Below are positions 16,001 through 21,752 of a stretch of 24,055 bases of DNA, piece after piece. The translations under genes and the position numbers were made by a program. The stretch's first letter is position 1. Each line of letters opens with the position of its first letter. The notes under the pieces were generated by a model. The model had not been told where the DNA came from. It worked only from the letters and a program-made list of their open reading frames with translations, and made no database searches. This DNA comes from CAZLLV01 sp964560325 (GTDB lineage: Bacteria; Acidobacteriota; Thermoanaerobaculia; Multivoradales; DATKCC01), in NCBI GenBank assembly GCA_964560325.1, contig CAZLLV010000396.1:1-24055 (forward strand), written 5' to 3'.

Positions 16001-16391
16001 TGCGCCGGCCGTCCTCGGGAGAGAAGATGCGGTCGATGCCGCGCGCGTGGAGCTCCTCGATCTCCCGGGGCACGATCACCCCGCCGCCGCCGCCGTAGAT
16101 CTTCACGTGGCGGGCGCCCCGCTCGTCGAGCATCTCGCGCATGTAGGTGAAGAACTCCATGTGCCCGCCCTGGTAGGAGGTGATCGCCACCCCTTGGGCG
16201 TCCTCCTGGATCGCCGCGTCGACGATCTCCTCGACCGACCGGTTGTGCCCGAGGTGGATCACCTCCGCGCCGGTCGCCTGGAGCACGCGCCGCATGACGT
16301 TGATCGACGCGTCGTGGCCGTCGAAGAGCGCGGCGGAGGTGACGATCCGGACCGGGTTCTTCGGCTCGTAGGGGGGGGTCTTCTGGCTCAT
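13002..16391 (-). CDS. icmF: Fused isobutyryl-CoA mutase (IcmF)
   Basis: This 1129-residue cytoplasmic adenosylcobalamin enzyme interconverts isobutyryl-CoA and n-butyryl-CoA and carries its own G-protein chaperone. The order is as in characterised IcmF. First comes the B12-binding domain (about 14-150), with H26 in LFDGHDAS as the lower axial ligand and the GGGGGVIVP loop. Next is a MeaI-type GTPase (about 205-420), with P-loop GFTGTGGAGKSS at 207-218 (K216) and NKFTRRGSEDA. The last part is the large catalytic TIM-barrel domain (about 560-1129), with EDPTRMFAGEG, RLSTAFDSITLYGEDPHRRP and MTINGPAPTILAFF. F607 and Q765 appear to sit at the positions that, as I recall, separate isobutyryl-CoA from pivalyl-CoA mutases; this needs an alignment. 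Length is normal for the family (about 1090-1100) with small insertions. ATG 16391 gives a sensible N-terminus. Only a weak ribosome-binding site is seen, and no cobalamin riboswitch. Confidence 0.96.
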   Translation of the reverse strand: MSQKTPPYEPKNPVRIVTSAALFDGHDASINVMRRVLQATGAEVIHLGHNRSVEEIVDAAIQEDAQGVAITSYQGGHMEFFTYMREMLDERGARHVKIYGGGGGVIVPREIEELHARGIDRIFSPEDGRRMGLQGMINEVIAGCDFDPLSTELTAERLNGHYLGLARAITAAEAGGGRSPLPEPLAGLIARARDQAGTNGRTVPVIGFTGTGGAGKSSLTDELVRRFVHDFEDKRVAVVCVDPTKRRTGGALLGDRIRFNSLESDRVYLRSLATRGNRGEVSAEVGQVVELLKGADFDLILLETAGIGQGDSAVVDLCDLSVYVMTAEYGAPSQLEKIEMLDHADFVVVNKFTRRGSEDALRDVRKQLRRNKELFETPLEELPVFGTSAAHFADSGVDALYGHLVASVSDRFGLGWESRHPAGPERVTDTSQHVIPTGRERYLAEIAEASRAYRSWAREQADAAEDLDALRRSIRLLGADVPAEWRAFGEEAIESAAGGPADLMEAFDRNLGRLDPRVLETIRGWADWEEAYRGDVFRYRVRDRTVEVKNYRTTLSKTKVPKVMHPRYRDWGDRVYWRLTENVPGEYPFTAGVFPFKRTQEDPTRMFAGEGPAERTNRRFHLLAEGQPAKRLSTAFDSITLYGEDPHRRPDIYGKIGESGVSVFTVEEAERLYAGFDLCDPATSVSMTINGPAPTILAFFFNTAIRQQCRRFLREAGRLDISEGQELQPDAERGAAWEDVRALLSDEEYEEIAARTLSTVRGTVQADILKEDQGQNTCIFSTEFALRLMGDVQQYFIDRDVRNFYSVSISGYHIAEAGANPIHQLAFTLANGFTYVEYYRSRGMDVDDFAPNLSFFFSNGMDAEYSVIGRVARRIWSVAMRELYGANERSQKLKYHIQTSGRSLHAMEIDFNDIRTTLQALLATIDNAQSLHTNAYDEAITTPTEHSVRRAMAIQLIITQEFGLVECENATQGSFVIEELTDLVEEAVLEEFDRISRRGGVLGAMELQYQRGVIQDDSLEYESLKHSGELPIVGVNTFLPRGGAEAASDLPEVPLTRASKEEKEGCIERLAAFHERHAERAPAALARLKEAALSGGNLFAELMRAAEVASLGQITRALYDVGGEYRRNL

Positions 16392-16459
16392 GGCGTCACT
16401 TCGGGGGTCGTGGTCCGTCGGGAGCGGTGGGAGGGAGCGCGCGGGCTCCCGGCAGGTCC

Positions 16460-16465
16460 ATTCTA
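16460..16465 (-). promoter_or_regulatory. Possible -10 element for icmF
   Basis: The minus strand reads TAGAAT (five of six positions) about 70 nt before the icmF start and just after the terminator of the subtilase gene. The best -35 at 16-17 bp is poor. The position between terminator and gene is right for a promoter. Confidence 0.35.
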
Positions 16466-16483
16466 CCGGAGCCGCGAGAACGA

Positions 16484-16511
16484 CGAAGGGGAGGCCGGAG
16501 CCTCCCCTTCG
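16484..16511 (-). terminator. Terminator of the subtilase gene
   Basis: A 12-bp perfect stem (16484-16495 with 16500-16511) closes a 4-nt loop. It lies 43 nt downstream of the subtilase stop at 16554, and in the minus direction is followed by TCGTTCTC. A smaller GGACC/GGTCC hairpin (16516-16531) precedes it. Together they separate the subtilase transcript from icmF. Confidence 0.75.
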
Positions 16512-16553
16512 AAGCGGACCGCGGAGGGTCCGAAAACGCTGTCGGCCGGCTGC

Positions 16554-17903
16554 CTACTGGGTGCAGGCGTTCAACGCGTTGACGAAGCCGTGGCCGTAGA
16601 ACTCGTCGTGGCCGTTCGGACCCGCGTCGACCGCCGTGTTCTTCAGCTTGGCCTTGAGGGCGCCGAGCGAGATGCCCGGGTTGGCGCCCTTGATGAGCGC
16701 CGCCACGCCCGCGACTGCCGGCGACGCCATGCTGGTGCCGGCCGCGAAGCAGAACGAGAAGTTCGGCGGAACCGACGTGCCCTTGCAGGTGCTGAGCACC
16801 ATGTCGAAGACCCAGCAGAGGTTCACGAAGCCGTTGTGCACGCAGACGTCGTTGCCTGGCAGGGCGAAGTCGCCGCCCGGACCGGCCACGAAGATGGTGC
16901 CCTCGCCGTAGTTGCTGTAGCTCGCCGGCCGGTCGTAGTCGGTGGCGCCGAGCGCCGAGCCCAAGGGGCCGGTCGCCGAGACGCACACGCCGCTGCCCGA
17001 CTCGCAGGGGACGAAGGTGACGTCGAAGAACTGGCCGAGGTCCCAGCCGTTGTTGCCGGCTGCGGAGATGACGAGCGTGCCCTTGCTGGTGGCGTAGTTG
17101 ACCGCCTTGGCCATGGCACCGACGAGCTGACCACCGCCCGCCGCGCTCTTCTGGAAGCCGGCGCCCAGGCTCATGTTGATGATGTCGGCCGGCGCGCAGC
17201 CGAGGCCGAAGGCGGCCGGATCGGCGGCGTAGAGGATGCCGCCGATGATCTGGCCGAAGCTGCCGCTGCCGCTGTGCAGCACCTTGACGCCCATCAGCGT
17301 CGCCTCGGGGGCCACGCCGATCACGCCGAAGCCGTTGTCGGCCGCGCCGACGATGCCGGCGACGTGCGTGCCGTGCCAGAAGTTCCCGGTGTCGGTGTTG
17401 TACGGCTGACCCGGAACGAACGAGACGGAGCAGCCGGTGTCGAGGTTCGGCGCCAGATCGGCGTGCAGGTTGTAGATGCCGCCGTCGAGGATCGCCACGC
17501 GGACGCCGGCGCCGGTGCAGCCGGTCGCCCAGGCGGCGGGCGCCTCGAGGGAGGTCATGTTCCACTGCAGCGGGTAGAAGGCCTCGTCACCCGGAGTGAT
17601 CGCCTGGCTCGGAACCTCCGGCTGCCACTGGACCTCGACGTCGAGGGCGGCGTCCTGGAACGCGTTGCCGGCCTGGACCTGGGTCATGAAGTCGGGGTTG
17701 TCGGAGGTGGCGACGCCGATGCCGGTGCCGCCGTGGCTCCAGACGACGGTTCCGCCCGCGGCGGAGACGGCGTCGTTCTGCTTCTGGCCCCACTTACCGG
17801 CGGTCAGAACGTACTGGTCGGCCGCGGCGGCGACCGGGAGGGCCAGGACCGCGACGGCGAGGGCCGCCACGACCAGGAGGGAACAGGAACGGTTGGGACT
17901 CAT
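16554..17903 (-). CDS. Secreted subtilisin-like serine protease (S8)
   Basis: This 449-residue exported endoprotease has a signal peptide (about residues 1-27, ending PVAAAA). An I9-like propeptide follows (about 28-95, beginning DQYVLTAGKWGQ), and then the S8 domain. The triad is visible: D140 in VAILDGGIY, H177 in FWHGTHVAG, and S391 in AAGTSMASPAVAG. N284 in SAAGNNGW should form the oxyanion hole. The Asp motif is DGG rather than the usual DTG or DSG. Nine or so cysteines are spread through the catalytic domain, suggesting disulfides. The last domain ends GHGFVNALNACTQ with no anchor, so the enzyme is probably released. ATG 17903 follows AAGGAG with an 8-nt spacer. The frame stays open upstream, but that extension is antisense-type low-complexity translation through the TPR gene. 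A near-consensus promoter lies about 180 nt upstream. Confidence 0.94.
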   Translation of the reverse strand: MSPNRSCSLLVVAALAVAVLALPVAAAADQYVLTAGKWGQKQNDAVSAAGGTVVWSHGGTGIGVATSDNPDFMTQVQAGNAFQDAALDVEVQWQPEVPSQAITPGDEAFYPLQWNMTSLEAPAAWATGCTGAGVRVAILDGGIYNLHADLAPNLDTGCSVSFVPGQPYNTDTGNFWHGTHVAGIVGAADNGFGVIGVAPEATLMGVKVLHSGSGSFGQIIGGILYAADPAAFGLGCAPADIINMSLGAGFQKSAAGGGQLVGAMAKAVNYATSKGTLVISAAGNNGWDLGQFFDVTFVPCESGSGVCVSATGPLGSALGATDYDRPASYSNYGEGTIFVAGPGGDFALPGNDVCVHNGFVNLCWVFDMVLSTCKGTSVPPNFSFCFAAGTSMASPAVAGVAALIKGANPGISLGALKAKLKNTAVDAGPNGHDEFYGHGFVNALNACTQ

Positions 17904-18081
17904 CGATGGATCTCCTTCAGTTTGCCAACAGGTTCGGGCTCGAAAGACGGACCAAATCCTGCTCCGGCAGCCGGGCCACCTCCGAAAGAAAGAGAATCGA
18001 GAGTCTTGGCGGTTGGGCTGGAGGCCCCTGGCTTTGCGAGGCCGCCTCGCGGCGGCGGTGCCTTTTCGAAGCTGAGCCCGG

Positions 18082-18109
18082 ATTATACCTGCTGCTGACC
18101 CGCGGTCAA
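18082..18109 (-). promoter_or_regulatory. Near-consensus sigma-70 promoter for the subtilase
   Basis: On the minus strand TTGACC (18104-18109, five of six) and TATAAT (18082-18087, six of six) are 16 bp apart. The -10 overlaps the TAA stop of the TPR gene at 18083-18085. The predicted start is near 18075, giving an untranslated leader of about 170 nt. In such GC-rich DNA a perfect TATAAT with a good -35 is unlikely by chance. Confidence 0.75.
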
Positions 18110-19399
18110 CTCGGAGCTGAAACGCATCCGCGGGTTCTTCCAGGCGATCCGGAGGTAAGTCTTGACCTCCTGGATCAGCTCCTCCGAGGCCCGGTGGACC
18201 TGGAGGGAGTGGCGGAAGAGCGCCCAGGCCTCGCGGGCGTGGTTGTGGGCGCCGCACTCGCGCAGGTGCGGCACCATGGCGGCGGCGATCTCGGCCGCGC
18301 CCGCCGGGTCCCCGAGGGCGAGGCGGCAGGCGGCGAGCTCGAGGGCGCAGACGAGGGCTTCGAGATGGAGGCCTTGCTTGGTTTGCTCTGCGACGACGAC
18401 CTGGTAGCCGGCCTCGGCCTCTCGAAGCTCCCCCGACGCAAAGTGCAGCCGGGCTTCCAGGCCGGCCCGGCGGAGACGGAACCACGGATCCTCGTGGCGG
18501 CGGTAGAGACTCCGGCTGGCGTCGAGCAGCATACGGGCACGCTCCGGCTGTCCCGATTCGACGAGCCAGAAGATGTGGGTGTTGCGGGCGGAGAGGAAGA
18601 GGTGGCCGTCCGCCTCCGGGTCGATCAGCCGCTCGGCGCGCCGGGAGTAGCGCACGCCGTGCTTCGGCTCGCGATAGCCCGCGGCGTACGCTTTCTGGAC
18701 GAGGATCTTCCCGAGGAGCGTCTCCTCGTCGAGCTCCGAGTAGATCGCCTCCGCGCGCTCGATCGCCGACAGCGCGGCATCGAGATCGCCCAGCCAGAAG
18801 GCGAGGGAGGCGCGGAGACTGAACAGGTTCGCCTGTTCGAGCGGATCTCCGCTCCCGTCTTCGAGCAGATCCTCGGCCGTGCGAAACGCCTCGGCCGCGG
18901 CCTCGAAACGGCTCGCGCACCGGAAGGCGTTGCCCAGGGCACCCCAGGTGCGGGCGCGGAGATCCGCCGCGAGACCGCCGCTGTAGAGATCGTCGTCGAG
19001 CCGTTCGGCCACCCAGACCGCCAGCCGCGCGATCCGGACGGCACGATGCGGATCGCCGGAGAAGATCGCTCGCCGGCACCGGTCGAGGAGCTCCTCGCAC
19101 AGGCCCCAGCTCTGGAACTGGGGCCGGTTGTCGATCAGGAGCTTCGAGCGGCGCTCCGGATGGCGCTCGAGCCGGTCGGCGAGGACCGGAGCGCGCAGGC
19201 GCTCGAGCTTCGTCACTTCGCGAAGGCGGTCCGCCGCCTCCAGGACCTGCGAGACGGTCGGATCGCCGAGGGCCGAATCCTCGCCGTCACCCGACAGCCC
19301 ACCGGCCGCCTCGCCCGGGGCGACCTCCGTCAACACCGCCTCCACGAGCCGGTCGAGCTCCGCCATCGCAGCGTGCGTCGTGTGCTTCAGACTATCCAT
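18083..19399 (-). CDS. TPR-repeat protein of unknown role
   Basis: This 438-residue cytoplasmic protein has no signal peptide or membrane helix. An N-terminal helical region of about 110 residues (with QVLEAADRLREVTKLERL and NRPQFQSWGLCEELLDRCRR) is followed by a superhelix of TPR-like hairpins (about 115-420). Typical units include ARTWGALGNAFRCASRFEAA, LASLAFWLGDLDAALSAIERA-like text and LELAACRLALGDPAGAAEIA. It ends VKTYLRIAWKNPRMRF. No helix-turn-helix or enzyme motif is seen. Proteins of this shape recur beside exported proteins in related genomes, in my recollection, and may be peptide- or partner-sensing scaffolds. It lies 59 nt downstream of a small secreted protein and directly upstream of the subtilase, whose promoter sits in its last codons. 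ATG 19399 has no Shine-Dalgarno but a promoter lies 10 nt before it. Confidence 0.85.
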   Translation of the reverse strand: MDSLKHTTHAAMAELDRLVEAVLTEVAPGEAAGGLSGDGEDSALGDPTVSQVLEAADRLREVTKLERLRAPVLADRLERHPERRSKLLIDNRPQFQSWGLCEELLDRCRRAIFSGDPHRAVRIARLAVWVAERLDDDLYSGGLAADLRARTWGALGNAFRCASRFEAAAEAFRTAEDLLEDGSGDPLEQANLFSLRASLAFWLGDLDAALSAIERAEAIYSELDEETLLGKILVQKAYAAGYREPKHGVRYSRRAERLIDPEADGHLFLSARNTHIFWLVESGQPERARMLLDASRSLYRRHEDPWFRLRRAGLEARLHFASGELREAEAGYQVVVAEQTKQGLHLEALVCALELAACRLALGDPAGAAEIAAAMVPHLRECGAHNHAREAWALFRHSLQVHRASEELIQEVKTYLRIAWKNPRMRFSSELTAGQQQV

Positions 19400-19409
19400 T
19401 CGGGACTAC

Positions 19410-19440
19410 ACTATAACTCTAAACTCTAGTGACGTGGCAA
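19410..19440 (-). promoter_or_regulatory. Promoter of the TPR gene with tandem 7-mer
   Basis: On the minus strand TTGCCA (19435-19440, five of six) and TATAGT (19410-19415, five of six) are 19 bp apart, slightly long. The -10 is 10 nt before the ATG, so the leader would be only a few bases. The spacer contains two adjacent copies of TAGAGTT (19415-19428), a possible operator. The segment is strikingly AT-rich for this window. Confidence 0.5.
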
Positions 19441-19458
19441 GCACGCCGGGCCTCCGGA

Positions 19459-19779
19459 TCAGCCGCCGTTGGGATCGGTGACCCCGCCTCCCGAGCCCGG
19501 GCCGGAGCCGTCGGAGCCGCCGAAGGGGTCCTCCTCCTCTTCTTCTTCCGGGTCCGGATCGGGAGGCGGATCCTCACCGTCGGCGGCCGACAGGACGTCG
19601 AGCGGCGAGAGCCGGACGAGGACCGCGTCCCACAGGCTCGCGAAGAGCGCCATGAGCCGGGGCGGAAGATCGGTCGAGGGGGCGGTAGCGGCCGCCTGGG
19701 CGGCCGGGGCCGCGCCGAGCGCGGCGGTCAGGACGAGAAGGGCGAGGAATGCGGATCCGGTACGTCGTCTGCTGAGCAC
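19459..19779 (-). CDS. Small secreted protein with acidic, glycine-rich tail
   Basis: This is a 106-residue exported protein of unknown function. I place the start at GTG 19779 because AGGAGG stands 7 nt upstream; an in-frame ATG at 19869 would add an implausible 30-residue extension. The first residues, MLSRRRTGSAFLALLVLTAA, begin a Sec signal peptide ending near AAQAA. The mature part has a short amphipathic segment (PPRLMALFASLWDAVLVRLS) and then a disordered tail: Asp-Pro repeats, a run of six glutamates and Gly/Ser/Asp to the end. It has no cysteine. It sits directly upstream of the TPR gene. An AT-rich block at 19813-19836, upstream of the start, probably holds the promoter. Confidence 0.7.
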   Translation of the reverse strand: MLSRRRTGSAFLALLVLTAALGAAPAAQAAATAPSTDLPPRLMALFASLWDAVLVRLSPLDVLSAADGEDPPPDPDPEEEEEEDPFGGSDGSGPGSGGGVTDPNGG

Positions 19780-19881
19780 TGAGAAGCCTCCTGGTCGTCG
19801 TCGTGAGCTCCCCATAGTTTTAGTGCAATAACTCTCGACAGAAGGGACGCCGGCCGGGCGAAATCTCATGCATGTTCGAAC

Positions 19882-20376
19882 TTACTGGCCATCGCCGCGA
19901 GGGGGTGAGCCGCCGTCGATGACTTCGAAGTCGGCGTCGATCACGTCGTCGCCGGGGGAGGGCCGGAACGATCCGCCCGGCGGGGCTCCGGGGCCCCGGG
20001 CGGCTGTCCGGACCCGGACCCGGGAGCGCAACCGTGGCTCGGCCCAGCGGACCAGGAACCGGCGGACCGGCGGGGTGAGGAGGAGGAAGCCGGCGAGGTC
20101 GGTGAGCACCCCGGGCGTGAGGAGCACGGCGCCGGCCACCAGGATCATCAGGCCCTCGACCAGCTCGGTTCCCGGCAGGCGGCCCTCGGCGAGCGCGCGG
20201 CGGAAGCGCGCCCAGGTGGCAAGGCCCTGGTAGCGCGCGAGCGACGCGCCGAGGACGCCGGTTGCAAGCACCAGGGCGATGGTCGGCAGCGGGCCGATCC
20301 GCCGGCCGATCCAGATCAGGAGGGCGAGCTCGACGAACGGGACGACGGTGAACAGGAGGATCAGGCGGCCCAGCAC
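19882..20376 (-). CDS. fxsA: FxsA family membrane protein
   Basis: This 164-residue integral inner-membrane protein matches FxsA, a small family whose E. coli member suppresses F-plasmid exclusion of phage T7 when overproduced; its normal role is unknown. It has three or four hydrophobic segments: VVPFVELALLIWIG at the N-terminus, LPTIALVLATGVLGASLA, and a long LMILVAGAVLLTPGVLTDLAGFLLL hairpin ending in TPPVRR. The conserved GxxLTPGxxTDxxG signature is intact. The soluble tail ends with the family-like DDVIDADFEVID. The GTG at 20376 gives the standard N-terminus. The start is 54 nt after the stop of the upstream secreted gene, so they may be cotranscribed or served by the internal promoter-like sequence. 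Confidence 0.92.
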   Translation of the reverse strand: MLGRLILLFTVVPFVELALLIWIGRRIGPLPTIALVLATGVLGASLARYQGLATWARFRRALAEGRLPGTELVEGLMILVAGAVLLTPGVLTDLAGFLLLTPPVRRFLVRWAEPRLRSRVRVRTAARGPGAPPGGSFRPSPGDDVIDADFEVIDGGSPPRGDGQ

Positions 20377-20382
20377 GCGGAC

Positions 20383-20411
20383 ACTCTCCCCCGGCGTCCC
20401 TCCACGGTCAA
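20383..20411 (-). promoter_or_regulatory. Possible promoter of fxsA
   Basis: On the minus strand TTGACC (20406-20411) and GAGAGT (20383-20388) are 17 bp apart. The -10 is poor (three of six). It lies 6 nt before the GTG start, the same geometry as at the E1 gene. GGGGGAG overlapping it could instead be a ribosome-binding site for read-through transcription. Confidence 0.3.
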
Positions 20412-20430
20412 GTCGCTCTCGGCCTGACGA

Positions 20431-21483
20431 TCACCGGACCTGCAGCCAGGTGGTGCCGGCGAGCACCTCGTCGAGGCTCAGGTCGACCCACGCGTCGCAG
20501 CCGGGGATCCCCAGCAGATCGGCGGTGCAAGCCGACGGCGTGCCCGGGGTCATCGACCAGAACTCGCCCGGCATGACCGGGTGGGCGAGCACCAGCATGG
20601 CGGAGGCTCCGGGAGTCGTGCACTCGCTCGTCTGGCCGCCGGCGCAGACGGGCAGCGCGCTCAGCCGGGCGGTGCCGAGCCGGCCGGCGGCCGAGATCTC
20701 GACCTCGAAGGTGAAGGCGGCGCGCTCGTCGCGCGCGTCGAGCGGGAAGACGTCGATGCGGTAGATGGCCGAGGTGCCGCCCCCGCTCGCCGCCGACCCC
20801 TCCGCCCGGTAGATGGTCATGGCGCTGTCTCGCGAGTCGCCCTGGGCGTCGAACGGGAAGGCTCGCAGCGTCTTGGCCAGGAGCGAGAAGACGTGCACGT
20901 CGGCGTCGGTGAACCGGTCGTGGCAAGACGCCACGATGCCCTGGAGACCGCGGCCCGGCTTGGTGCTGGTGGCGAGCCCGGCGGGGCCGTCGAGATTGTC
21001 GAGGTGGAGGAGCGCCTGAGCCGGCGGCGAGCCGCTCAGGGTCGGGTCGATCAGGAGCTCGAAGCGGTCGGGGTGGCCGGGACCGACGAGATCGGAGTTG
21101 AGGGCGTTGCGCGTCAGGCTGAGCGCCGGCAGCGGCGGCCGCGCCGGGTTGCGCAGCATCTTCACCTCGTGCGTGTTGCTCGAGAACCAGAGGTGGTGCT
21201 CCGGTGTGTCGGCCCGCACGCCGTCCCGAAAGAACTGCTGCGTGTAGGCCAGCCCGGAGACGTCGCCGTAGCGGCTCGCGAACGTGTACGCGAGGCCGAT
21301 CGACTTCGAGCCTGCGCCCCCAGGGCGGGCGACGCGGCTGCGCGCCGCGAGCTCGGTGAGCTGCTCGCCGTTGCAGCGGACCTGTTGCGCGGTCAGGGCG
21401 CGGGTCTGGGCGCCGGCGGGGAGGGTGAGTGCGAGGAAGCCCAGGACGGCCAGGACAACCAGGGTCGAGCGGCGGTAGATCAT
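20431..21483 (-). CDS. Secreted protein of unknown function
   Basis: This 350-residue exported protein has a clear signal peptide (MIYRRSTLVVLAVLGFLALT, cleaved near PAGAQ). I use the ATG at 21483 because GGAGG (21489-21493) is 6 nt upstream; the earlier in-frame TTG at 21495 overlaps that site. The mature protein contains six cysteines and looks beta-rich, with FELLIDPTLSG, AIYRIDVFPLDARDE and AAFTFEVEISAAGRLG segments. No enzyme motif, repeat or anchor is visible, and I do not recognise the family. It is transcribed divergently from the dipeptidase gene and ends 54 nt before fxsA. Confidence 0.75.
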   Translation of the reverse strand: MIYRRSTLVVLAVLGFLALTLPAGAQTRALTAQQVRCNGEQLTELAARSRVARPGGAGSKSIGLAYTFASRYGDVSGLAYTQQFFRDGVRADTPEHHLWFSSNTHEVKMLRNPARPPLPALSLTRNALNSDLVGPGHPDRFELLIDPTLSGSPPAQALLHLDNLDGPAGLATSTKPGRGLQGIVASCHDRFTDADVHVFSLLAKTLRAFPFDAQGDSRDSAMTIYRAEGSAASGGGTSAIYRIDVFPLDARDERAAFTFEVEISAAGRLGTARLSALPVCAGGQTSECTTPGASAMLVLAHPVMPGEFWSMTPGTPSACTADLLGIPGCDAWVDLSLDEVLAGTTWLQVR

Positions 21484-21585
21484 CGGAGCCTCCAAACGAT
21501 CAGGACTTCATTTCGCGGGATCGGGCCGGCTCGGCCTCGTCCTCGAACCAGGCTGGAAGCAAGGGTCGTGCCTGCCCTCTGCTGC

Positions 21586-21591
21586 TATCAT
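21586..21591 (+). promoter_or_regulatory. Possible -10 for the dipeptidase operon
   Basis: TATCAT matches five of six -10 positions and is the only AT-rich hexamer of this kind in the 269-nt divergent gap (21484-21752). No convincing -35 precedes it. The gap also contains a tandem CCGGTCCG (21606-21625). The untranslated leader would be about 155 nt. Confidence 0.35.
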
Positions 21592-21752
21592 CCCGCCCTT
21601 CGAGGCCGGTCCGCGCCGGTCCGGTGGGGCCCCTCGGCGAGTCACAGTCCACCCGGCCACGGGCCGCGAGATCCCCGACGCGATGAAGACCGACCCGACC
21701 CCCCATCTCCCGTCCGGCGCGAACCGGCGGCCGGGCCTTTCGGAGGTACGCT

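Noticed and set aside
16392..16553. Possible cobalamin riboswitch before icmF
   Set aside because: The gap is filled by the subtilase terminator and a short leader; I see no B12-box-like sequence.
12726..18098. A 1790-codon open frame on the plus strand, antisense to icmF and the subtilase
   Set aside because: It is the mirror frame of two certain minus-strand genes in GC-rich DNA; its translation is low-complexity and has no domain.
17904..19100. Upstream extension of the subtilase frame to 19100
   Set aside because: The extension is an out-of-frame reading of the TPR gene; a strong Shine-Dalgarno and signal peptide fix the start at 17903.
19415..19428. Tandem TAGAGTT as the start of a repeat array or CRISPR
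   Set aside because: Only two adjacent copies of seven bases occur; at most an operator.
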